Source: Rheinheimera mesophila
Lineage (GTDB): Bacteria > Pseudomonadota > Gammaproteobacteria > Enterobacterales > Alteromonadaceae
Direction: 5' to 3'
DNA length: 42,527 bases
NCBI RefSeq assembly: GCF_000986865.1
Contig: NZ_LAVS01000023.1
Location: forward strand, 1-42,527
The notes under the pieces are model-generated. The model had not been told where the DNA came from, ran no database searches, and saw nothing but the letters and a program-made list of their open reading frames with translations. The stretch's first letter is position 1; the number at the start of each line of letters is the position of its first letter. The translations under genes were made by a program, and so were the position numbers. Positions 25,629 through 32,376 of the stretch are shown piece after piece.

Positions 25629-27398
25629 ATGCAGATCATACAAACTGACGTGGTGATTATTGGTGGCGGAGGGGCTGGTTTGCGGGCCGCTATCGCTGCC
25701 GCTGAGGCCGACCCAGAGTGCCGCATTGCCTTATTGTCCAAGGTGTATCCGATGCGCTCGCATACAGTGGCGGCCGAAGGTGGTGCCGCAGCGGTCACCC
25801 TGCCGGAAGATAGTCTGGAACAGCATTTTCAGGATACAGTCGCAGGCAGCGACTGGCTGGCCGATCAGGATGTGGTGGATTATTTTGTCAGCCATGCCTA
25901 TCAGGAGCTGGTGCAACTGGAACGTTGGGGTTGCCCCTGGAGCCGCAAAGCGGATGGCACTGTGCAGGTACGGCGTTTTGGTGGCATGAAAACCGAACGT
26001 ACCTGGTTTGCCGCTGATAAAACCGGCTTTCATATTCTGCATACCTTGTTTCAAACCTCGCTGAAGTATCCGAATATTCAACGCTTTGACGAATTTTTTG
26101 TACTGGATTTGCTGGTGGCTGAGCAGCAGGTGGCCGGTGTGCTGGCGATGCAACTGAGTACCGGCGAGCTGTTTCACATTCAGGCGAAAAGTGTGGTACT
26201 GGCCACAGGCGGCGCTGGCCGGGTGTTTCATTACAACACCAATGGCGGCATAGTCACAGGCGATGGCATGGCGCTGGCGTATCGTCATGGCGTGGCGCTG
26301 CGCGATATGGAGTTTGTGCAGTATCACCCAACAGGTTTACCCGGTTCGGGCATTTTAATCACCGAAGCCTGTCGTGGCGAAAGCGGCGTACTGCTGAATA
26401 AAGACGGTTACCGTTATTTGCAGGATTACGGCTTAGGGCCAGAAACCCCGCTGGGCCAACCAGAAAACAAATGTATGGAGCTGGGACCACGCGATAAGTT
26501 GTCTCAGGCCTTCTGGCACGAACAACAAAAAGGCCGCACCGGCGACTATCAAGGGCACGCTGTGGTTTATCTGGATTTACGCCACTTGGGCTGCGACAAA
26601 CTGAACGAACGTCTGCCTTTTATTTGTGATCTGGCGAAATCTTATGTCAATGTTGACCCGCAGCATCAGCTGATCCCAATACGCCCGGCTGTGCATTACA
26701 CCATGGGGGGCATACAAACTGATGTGCAGTGCCATACCGCTATTCAGGGCTTATATGCCGCGGGCGAGTGTGCCTCTGTTGGCTTGCATGGCGCCAACAG
26801 ATTAGGCTCGAACTCGCTGACGGAATTGCTGGTGTTTGGCAAAGTGGCAGGCATGGAAGCAGCCAGACATGCCAGACAAAGCCGAGCCGTACCAGAAGCT
26901 GCGCTAAAGGCCCAATGTCAGGAGCAATTGCAGCAGCTACAGGCGCGTTTTGGTGAACGGCAAAAAGACACTGTGGCTGGGCTTCGCCGCGAAATGACCA
27001 TGGCGATGGAGCAAGGCTGCGGTATTTACCGCGATGCAGCGGGGATGCAGCAGTGTCTGGATACACTGCAGGCGCTGAAACAGCGCTATCAGCAGTTGAA
27101 AGTAGGCGATCGCAGTAAAGTATTTAATTATGAATTGCTGCAGCATTACGAGCTGGGCTTTGGGCTGGATGTAGCCGAAGCCATGTGCGCCAGTGCGCTG
27201 GCAAGGCGCGAGTCGCGTGGATCCCATCAGCGCCTGGATGCCGGCATGAACAGCCGCAATGACAGCGACTATCTGCAACATTCGCTGGCCAGTTATCAAG
27301 CCGATGGCTCGGCCCGGATTAGTTATCAGCAGGTGAACATTACTAAATCTGCGCCTGCGGCCCGGCTTTATGGCGCGGCACAGTCGAAGGAGGCCTGA
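25629..27398 (+). CDS. frdA: Fumarate reductase flavoprotein subunit
   Basis: 589 residues. It reduces fumarate to succinate with electrons from quinol in anaerobic respiration. FAD-binding [10 protein letters not shown] is at the N-terminus, the covalent FAD histidine is in [11 protein letters not shown], and active-site blocks [19 protein letters not shown] and [14 protein letters not shown] are intact. AAGGAG is 4 bases before the ATG at 25629. The assignment as Frd rather than Sdh rests on the gene order A-B-C-D and on the FrdB and FrdC/D sequences. frdB starts 2 bp after the stop. Confidence 0.95.
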   Translation: MQIIQTDVVIIGGGGAGLRAAIAAAEADPECRIALLSKVYPMRSHTVAAEGGAAAVTLPEDSLEQHFQDTVAGSDWLADQDVVDYFVSHAYQELVQLERWGCPWSRKADGTVQVRRFGGMKTERTWFAADKTGFHILHTLFQTSLKYPNIQRFDEFFVLDLLVAEQQVAGVLAMQLSTGELFHIQAKSVVLATGGAGRVFHYNTNGGIVTGDGMALAYRHGVALRDMEFVQYHPTGLPGSGILITEACRGESGVLLNKDGYRYLQDYGLGPETPLGQPENKCMELGPRDKLSQAFWHEQQKGRTGDYQGHAVVYLDLRHLGCDKLNERLPFICDLAKSYVNVDPQHQLIPIRPAVHYTMGGIQTDVQCHTAIQGLYAAGECASVGLHGANRLGSNSLTELLVFGKVAGMEAARHARQSRAVPEAALKAQCQEQLQQLQARFGERQKDTVAGLRREMTMAMEQGCGIYRDAAGMQQCLDTLQALKQRYQQLKVGDRSKVFNYELLQHYELGFGLDVAEAMCASALARRESRGSHQRLDAGMNSRNDSDYLQHSLASYQADGSARISYQQVNITKSAPAARLYGAAQSKEA

Positions 27399-27400
27399 GC

Positions 27401-28114
27401 ATGGAAAAAACTCTGAGCATAGTGCGTTATAACCCCGAACTGGACAGCCAGCCTCACAGCCAAAGTTATCAGGTGCCTGTTGATAACAGCACGTCGGTGC
27501 TGGATGCGCTGCTGTATATTCAGGAGCAACTGGACCCGACGCTGGCGTTTCGCTGGTCGTGCCGGATGGCGATTTGTGGCTCCTGCAGCGTGATGGTTAA
27601 TGGCATTCCGAAGCTGGGCTGTAAAACCTTTTTGCGGGATTATGGCGACGAAGTGCTGCTGGAACCTTTGGCTCATTTCGCAACGGAAAAGGATTTAGTG
27701 CCTGATATCAATGTGTTTTTGCAGCACTTGCAGCAGGTAAAACCTTATCTGATCAATCCGGAACAAAGTGAGCAGCCACATAAACAAAGCCCGCAGCAAC
27801 TGGCGAAGTATCGTAAATTTGCCAACTGTATTAATTGTGGCCTGTGTTATTCGGCTTGCCCGCAGTTTGGCTTAAACCCTGAATTTCTTGGTCCGGCGGC
27901 ACTGACGCTGGCGCAGCGTTATAACCTCGACAGCCGCGATCAGGGCAAAGCCGAGCGGATGCCCGAGCTGAACGGCAAAAATGGCGTCTGGGGCTGCACC
28001 TTTGTTGGCTTTTGTTCTGATGTGTGCCCGAAACACTTAGACCCTGCCGCAGCGGTGAATCAGGGCAAAGTGGCGTCGGCGACTGATTTTGTGATCAGCA
28101 TGTTTAAGCCTTAG
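27401..28114 (+). CDS. frdB: Fumarate reductase iron-sulfur subunit
   Basis: 237 residues carrying electrons between the membrane quinol site and FrdA. All three clusters can be placed: [2Fe-2S] by Cys54, Cys59, Cys62 and Cys74 (CRMAICGSC ... C); [4Fe-4S] by [11 protein letters not shown] (143-153); [3Fe-4S] by Cys199, Cys205 and Cys209 ([11 protein letters not shown]). The stretch [17 protein letters not shown] is strongly FrdB-like. Its ribosome-binding site GGAGG spans the end of frdA. Confidence 0.96.
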   Translation: MEKTLSIVRYNPELDSQPHSQSYQVPVDNSTSVLDALLYIQEQLDPTLAFRWSCRMAICGSCSVMVNGIPKLGCKTFLRDYGDEVLLEPLAHFATEKDLVPDINVFLQHLQQVKPYLINPEQSEQPHKQSPQQLAKYRKFANCINCGLCYSACPQFGLNPEFLGPAALTLAQRYNLDSRDQGKAERMPELNGKNGVWGCTFVGFCSDVCPKHLDPAAAVNQGKVASATDFVISMFKP

Positions 28115-28123
28115 GAGTGCATC

Positions 28124-28522
28124 ATGACTGAGCAAAAAGTAAATTCGTCATCCACCCCTAAGCCCTATCACAGCGAGCTAAGCGCCTTCTGGTGGTTAAA
28201 ACACCGTTATTACCTGCTTTATATGCTGCGTGAGGCGACTGTGCTGCCGTTGTTATTTTTTCTGGGCTGTCTGATGTATGGCTTGTACAGCCTGAGCCAA
28301 TCTGAACAGCACTGGCTGGGCTTTGTGGCCTTTATGCAGCAGGGTTGGGTGATCGCGCTGAACCTGCTGGCTTTTGTCGCCAGTTTATTTCACGCCAAAA
28401 CCTTTTTTGAGTTGTTTCCGCGCGTGATGCCGCTGGCTCCGGCGGCCCTGATGATTGCAGGCCAGTGGCTGGCAACTTTAGGGGTTGCTACGGTGCTGTT
28501 TTTAATGCTGGGAGCTGGGTGA
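28124..28522 (+). CDS. frdC: Fumarate reductase membrane anchor subunit C
   Basis: 132 residues with three membrane spans and the E. coli FrdC-like start WWLKHRYYLLYMLREATVLP, including the Glu in REAT that in E. coli FrdC lies near the quinone site. It anchors FrdAB to the inner membrane and forms part of the menaquinol-oxidising site. GGAG precedes the ATG, and the stop overlaps the frdD start by one base (TGATG). Confidence 0.9.
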   Translation: MTEQKVNSSSTPKPYHSELSAFWWLKHRYYLLYMLREATVLPLLFFLGCLMYGLYSLSQSEQHWLGFVAFMQQGWVIALNLLAFVASLFHAKTFFELFPRVMPLAPAALMIAGQWLATLGVATVLFLMLGAG

Positions 28523-28917
28523 TGAAGCCTGTAAATACGCAACCCAAACGTTCAGACGAGCCGATCTGGTGGGCGCTGTTCAGTGCCGGTGGTGTTTGTT
28601 TTGCCGTGTTTTTACCGGGGTTGATGCTGCTTTTAGGAGTGTTGTGGCCGCTGGGTTTTCTCGAACTTTCGCCGCTAAATTATGCCAGTTTGCAGCAGTT
28701 GGCTGCTTTTGGTTACGGTATACCGGCACTGGCGCTGGTTGGGGCCTGTATTTGCCTGCCGCTGTTTCACGCCGCACACCGTATTCACCACGGTATGCAC
28801 GATTTGAAACTCAACACAGGCTTAGCCGGAAAATTACTTTGTTATGGTCTGGCGGCTTTATTAAGTGCCACGGCACTTGCTTTGTTATGGTGTGTGCTGA
28901 AACAGCCGCTGGTTTAA
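28522..28917 (+). CDS. frdD: Fumarate reductase membrane anchor subunit D
   Basis: 131 residues with three spans. The start SDEPIWWALFSAGG and the third-span lead-in FHAAHRIHHGMHDL match FrdD. With FrdC it holds the complex in the membrane and contributes to quinol oxidation. I chose the ATG at 28522, coupled to the frdC stop; an upstream in-frame ATG inside frdC would add 19 residues that do not look like the family. Confidence 0.9.
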   Translation: MKPVNTQPKRSDEPIWWALFSAGGVCFAVFLPGLMLLLGVLWPLGFLELSPLNYASLQQLAAFGYGIPALALVGACICLPLFHAAHRIHHGMHDLKLNTGLAGKLLCYGLAALLSATALALLWCVLKQPLV

Positions 28918-28955
28918 CTGCAAGGTGGATAGTTGGTAGCCTGATGTGTTTTTTC

Positions 28956-28985
28956 CAAAAAACAAGCAGACCCTAAGGTCTGCTT
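28956..28985 (-). terminator. Intrinsic terminator of ilvE
   Basis: Read on the minus strand: AAGCAGACC, loop TTAG, GGTCTGCTT (28985-28964), then GTTTTTT. The T tail is on the minus strand, so it ends the ilvE transcript 28 bp after its stop; the hairpin may also help end the frd message. Confidence 0.85.
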
Positions 28986-29012
28986 CTGTAGATCTACGCT
29001 CTGGGAGCTGAG

Positions 29013-30005
29013 TTAGATTTTGGTCAGCCAGCCATGAGTATCAGCCGTTTTGCCCCACTGAATATCGTTCAGCGTCTGGCGTAACTTGGCTGTGGTGCTG
29101 CCCGGTTCGCCGTTGCCTACTTTGTATTCTTTGCCTTGATGGATCAAAGTGCCAACAGGAGCTAATACAGCCGCTGTGCCTGAAAGCGCAGCTTCTGTGC
29201 CTGGTTTGGCGGCGCGTTCTAACAGTTCTTCCACTGTCAGTTCACGTTCGGACACTTTCATACCTAAATCACGGGCCAGCGTCAGAATAGTGTCGCGGGT
29301 AACACCGTGCAGGAAGGAAGCATCCAGCGCTTTGGTGATAATTTCGTTACCATCAATCAACAGGAAGTTGGCTGCACCAGTTTCCTGCACATCGCCATTC
29401 GGGCAGAACAGCACCTGATCGGCCTGGTATTTAGCTTTGGCTTGCATAGTTGGGTACAAAGCACTGGCGTAGTTACCACCACTTTTGATCATGCCCATAT
29501 GAGGCGCACAGCGGGCATTGTCTTCCATCAGCAGACGTAAACCACGACTGCCGCCGGCAAAATAATCACCCACCGGAGATAACAATACATAAAGCAAAGA
29601 GGTCAGGGTAGGAGTTGCGGCTTTACCAATAGCTGGTTCAGTGCCTATATGAGTAGGGCGGATATACATAGAACCCGGAGGTGTTGGTACATCGGCAGCA
29701 TAATGACGCACTATGTCGATAATCATCTGGCTGAGCAAAGCAGCGTCAAACTTAGGTAAAGACAATAATTCTGAGCTTTGCTGCATACGGGCAATGTTTT
29801 TGTCCATACGGAAAATGGCCACAGAACCATCTTCATGGCGGAATGCCTTTAAGCCTTCAAAACAAGTGCTGGCGTAATGCAACACATGAGCGCCCGGGTG
29901 CAGACTGATGCTGTCGGACGGCACTATTGCCGATTGACCCCAATTTGCACCATCAAAACGGGCCATTGCCATTTCAGGCATAAATACACTACCAAAAGCT
30001 GCCAT
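29013..30005 (-). CDS. ilvE: Branched-chain amino acid aminotransferase
   Basis: 330 residues. It carries out the last step of isoleucine, leucine and valine synthesis, exchanging the amino group with glutamate/2-oxoglutarate via PLP. The PLP lysine lies in MIKSGGNYA (Lys174); HYASTCFEGLKAFR and NGDVQETGAANFLLI are conserved blocks. The sequence looks like the longer, type-II-like BCAT group rather than the 309-residue enterobacterial IlvE. AGGAAAG precedes the ATG. It stands alone, 11 kb from ilvGMDA and on the opposite strand, so it escapes the ilv attenuator. Confidence 0.92.
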   Translation of the reverse strand: MAAFGSVFMPEMAMARFDGANWGQSAIVPSDSISLHPGAHVLHYASTCFEGLKAFRHEDGSVAIFRMDKNIARMQQSSELLSLPKFDAALLSQMIIDIVRHYAADVPTPPGSMYIRPTHIGTEPAIGKAATPTLTSLLYVLLSPVGDYFAGGSRGLRLLMEDNARCAPHMGMIKSGGNYASALYPTMQAKAKYQADQVLFCPNGDVQETGAANFLLIDGNEIITKALDASFLHGVTRDTILTLARDLGMKVSERELTVEELLERAAKPGTEAALSGTAAVLAPVGTLIHQGKEYKVGNGEPGSTTAKLRQTLNDIQWGKTADTHGWLTKI

Positions 30006-30088
30006 TTTTTCTTTCCTGCTGATGTTCTAAGGCCCAGTGTAGGCTGGCCTGATTAAAGTTGAATGCGTTTTGTTATATGGGTTGGGGC

Positions 30089-30094
30089 ATTATA
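30089..30094 (-). promoter_or_regulatory. Likely -10 box of the ilvE promoter
   Basis: A perfect TATAAT on the minus strand, 84 bp before the ilvE start. The -35 region 17 bp upstream is poor, so an activator or an extended element may be needed. Confidence 0.45.
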
Positions 30095-30370
30095 GCGGCT
30101 GCCAGAGCGATACTGTGCCACGGCCTTGGTAAATGAAAAACATAACCCTGAGAATTATCAACGCGCGGCTATTGTACTCAGGCTTGCTGTTTTCGGCATC
30201 AACTAATTGCCCGTTTCATGTTCTGAGTGCTGGATATTTAAAGCTTTACTGGGTTTGGTGAAGCATAGCTTTGCAACACAGCAATGTGGCAATCCTTTTC
30301 AATACAGCATCCTTGTTGTCAGAGCCTTGTTTTTATCCGGAGCTGGCTTTATATCCTGTTCAGGTTTTTT
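30095..30370. other. Intergenic stretch, nothing else supported
   Basis: Between the ilvE promoter and the small two-span protein I see no gene. Overlapping short frames here are shadows. The promoter of the small protein and the S41 peptidase must lie here but is not obvious. Confidence 0.4.
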
Positions 30371-30799
30371 ATGGATATATCTATGCAAAGGACAGGCTTG
30401 TTTCGGTTTATGCACCTACTGCTGGCAAGTTGTGTTTTGGTCTGCTTGTTGGCTTTTTTGCATACTGAGCCCGAGGTGGCTTCGCACGGCCCCGCGTATG
30501 AACAGCTTTGGACTGCGCCTGCCGATACAGGCGAAGCACCTTTGTTGCAGCAGCTTAACCGCAGTCCTGCTGTATTGTTTTTGCATCAGAAACAACAAGC
30601 GGATTACCAACTAGTGCTGGAGTTTGGCAAGCAGGTTTTGGCTTTAATCCCGCTGATACTTCCGTTGTGTTTTCTGCTGTTACTCTGGTTTATTCGCGCA
30701 GGCCCAGGCCGGCGTTTCAGGCTGTCGTTATGGCACGACGCTAATCTGCATAAAAAACGGCTTTATTATCAGCTTTCGCTCAAATCACTGAATTTATAG
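30371..30799 (+). CDS. Small two-span membrane protein (hypothetical)
   Basis: 142 residues from the ATG at 30371, or 138 from an ATG at 30383 (GGA lies 8 bases before the second). One hydrophobic span is near the N-terminus (FMHLLLASCVLVCLLAFLH) and one near residues 88-108 (ALIPLILPLCFLLLLWFI), leaving a periplasmic loop of about 65 residues and a basic cytoplasmic tail (RRFRLSLWHD). No family is recognised. The S41 peptidase starts 36 bp downstream, so the two may be co-expressed. Confidence 0.5.
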   Translation: MDISMQRTGLFRFMHLLLASCVLVCLLAFLHTEPEVASHGPAYEQLWTAPADTGEAPLLQQLNRSPAVLFLHQKQQADYQLVLEFGKQVLALIPLILPLCFLLLLWFIRAGPGRRFRLSLWHDANLHKKRLYYQLSLKSLNL

Positions 30800-30835
30800 G
30801 TTTTACAGAACTTTTATCAGTCATTTGAGGTAGTT

Positions 30836-31798
30836 ATGATTACTTTATTAAAAAGGCGGCGCCTTGCTCTGGTGCTGCTTATCGCTTTTGTTTTTTCATG
30901 TTTTGTTCAGGCAAACACCCCTCTTTCTCCAGCAGAACGTGCGGCCAGTATTGAGGGTGTGAGCCGTATTTTAAACGAACAGTATGTTTTCCCCGACACT
31001 GCGCTAAAAGTCAGCGCGCTTTTGCAGCAGCAAGAGCAAAAAGGGGCTTTGGCGGATATCACCAATCAGGAGCAGTTTGTCGAAAAAATCGGCGCTTTGC
31101 TGCGCCAGCATAGCGGTGATGGCCACTTGAGTCTGGCGTTAATCACTGAACAAGGTGGGGTTTCGCATCGATTAAAAGAGACTGATCCGCTTAAAACCAA
31201 TAACTTTGCTTTTGAGCAGGCCCGTATTCTGCCGGGCAATGTGGGTTATCTGAAACTGCATAAATTCTGGCAGGCGGACGAAGCTCATAAAATCGGGCAC
31301 GCCGCTTTAGTGTTTTTAAGTCACAGTGATCATCTCGTCATAGACCTACGAGACAGTGGCGGAGGTTCACCAGAGCTGGTGCAATATTTAATCAGCCACT
31401 TTGTTCCTGAAGATACCTTGTTATGGGACCTGTTTGACCGAAATGGTAAAAGCACAGAACAAGTACGAAGCCAGGCCGTGCCTGACTCTGAGCTGCTAAA
31501 AACTAAGCCACTTTATATTCTGCAAAGCAAAGAGTTGGTCAGTGCGGGCGAGTTTTTTAGCTACACACTGCAGCAGCTTGGCCGCGCTGTAGTGATAGGT
31601 GAAACCAGCGCTGGTCTGGCTCATTACACAGGCGCAGCCCGGGTCAACGACTGGCTTTTTGTGCGCATTCCCATGTTCAGGCCGGTGAACCCTGTCACCG
31701 GCACTAACTTTGAAGGCGTTGGTGTGCAGCCGAATATCAGGGTAAGCGCAGAAATGGCGTTGTATACGGCTTTGAGGGTAGTGAATAAAGGCCGTTAG
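30836..31798 (+). CDS. S41-family (tail-specific/IRBP-type) peptidase, secreted
   Basis: 320 residues with a signal peptide (about 1-26). An N-terminal S41 helical domain (SRILNEQYVFPDTALKVSALL) and the catalytic core YLKLHKFW, VIDLRDSGGGSPELVQYLI and SKELVSAGEFFSYTL are present; Ser236 in VSAGEFF is the presumed nucleophile. No PDZ domain is seen, so this is the short IRBP-like type that occurs as secreted hydrolases of unclear substrate. GAGGT is the ribosome-binding site. A strong terminator lies 100 bp after the stop. Confidence 0.85.
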   Translation: MITLLKRRRLALVLLIAFVFSCFVQANTPLSPAERAASIEGVSRILNEQYVFPDTALKVSALLQQQEQKGALADITNQEQFVEKIGALLRQHSGDGHLSLALITEQGGVSHRLKETDPLKTNNFAFEQARILPGNVGYLKLHKFWQADEAHKIGHAALVFLSHSDHLVIDLRDSGGGSPELVQYLISHFVPEDTLLWDLFDRNGKSTEQVRSQAVPDSELLKTKPLYILQSKELVSAGEFFSYTLQQLGRAVVIGETSAGLAHYTGAARVNDWLFVRIPMFRPVNPVTGTNFEGVGVQPNIRVSAEMALYTALRVVNKGR

Positions 31799-31897
31799 AA
31801 AGTGAAGGGCCTGTAGTTGCTTTTGTGATTGCAGACTTTCTCGACTTTGACCTAGAGTGCTGCACTAAACGGTCTGAAATTAGAAAACTGAGTACAG

Positions 31898-31929
31898 ACA
31901 AAACGCAAAATTTCAAATTTGCGTTTTGT
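31898..31929. terminator. Intrinsic terminator after the S41 peptidase
   Basis: ACAAAACGCAAA (31898-31909) and TTTGCGTTTTGT (31918-31929) form a perfect 12-bp stem with an 8-nt loop, followed by TATTT. The A-rich 5' side makes it potentially bidirectional. Confidence 0.8.
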
Positions 31930-32011
31930 TATTTGGATGCACAGGCAGTTCGTTGTTTTAAATGTGTTTTTGGTTTTTTCCTCTTTGCGTTTTCTCCGGT
32001 TTTTCCTGCGA

Positions 32012-32233
32012 CTACTTACGACAAAACTCAATTTTAAAAATTATCTTTGGATCTATGTCTACTAAAATGTCGTGCCTCAATCCGGTGCCGTTTTGCACCA
32101 ATTCAACGCAAGCTTTTGAGCAATGCCAGCACATAAATTGATCATTACTCAATAAAATCAGCCAGTTAATAAACTGGCACTCTTTGTGCTTTTGTATCGC
32201 CAGCAACACCAGCGCAGACTGGTGCTGACACAA
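32012..32233 (-). CDS. Small Cys/His-rich ORF antisense to the nirB promoter (doubtful)
   Basis: 73 residues from a TTG at 32233. The translation has a protein-like look (HKECQFINWLILLSNDQF and CWHCSKACVELVQNG, with a C-x2-C-x3-C cluster), but the start is a TTG without a clear ribosome-binding site. The 5' third lies over the predicted sigma-54 promoter and first leader hairpin of nirB on the opposite strand. It may be a real small metal-binding protein or chance. No family is recognised. Confidence 0.35.
   Translation of the reverse strand: MCQHQSALVLLAIQKHKECQFINWLILLSNDQFMCWHCSKACVELVQNGTGLRHDILVDIDPKIIFKIEFCRK
32175..32190 (+). promoter_or_regulatory. Predicted sigma-54 (-24/-12) promoter of nirBD
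   Basis: TGGCACTCTTTGTGCT carries GG and GC exactly 10 bases apart, and TGGCAC matches the -24 consensus fully. Transcription would begin near 32201. A possible NtrC half-site, TGCACCA, lies upstream at 32094-32100. The leader described next starts within a few bases of the expected start site. Confidence 0.65.
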
Positions 32234-32323
32234 TTTGAATTGAGGTGCAAAGCTTAGCTCTGCACGGGCAACGAGGCCCAGGTTCTGACCATTGTTGAAG
32301 TGGTTCAGGCCTGGGCTTTTTTT
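32207..32323 (+). promoter_or_regulatory. NasR/ANTAR-type antitermination leader of nirBD
   Basis: A 5' hairpin, CACCAG/CTGGTG (32207-32224, 6-nt loop), is followed by a linker of 41 nt that itself holds GTGCA/TGCAC (32245-32265). Next comes GGGC-AACGAG-GCCC (32266-32279), whose hexaloop has A at position 1 and G at position 4 as ANTAR proteins require. Its 3' strand GCCC begins the terminator GCCCAGG (32276-32282) / CCTGGGC (32310-32316), followed by seven T. Binding of the antiterminator to the hexaloop hairpin would block the terminator, so the operon is read when nitrate or nitrite is present. The terminator ends 53 bp before the nirB ATG. Confidence 0.85.
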
Positions 32324-32376
32324 ATGGGCAAAATTTGGTGGCTGAGTCAGCCACCAAAAGCCTTAAGGACATAAAA

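Noticed and set aside
31825-32037. 70-codon plus-strand frame after the S41 peptidase
   Set aside because: Runs through the intrinsic terminator and has no ribosome-binding site.
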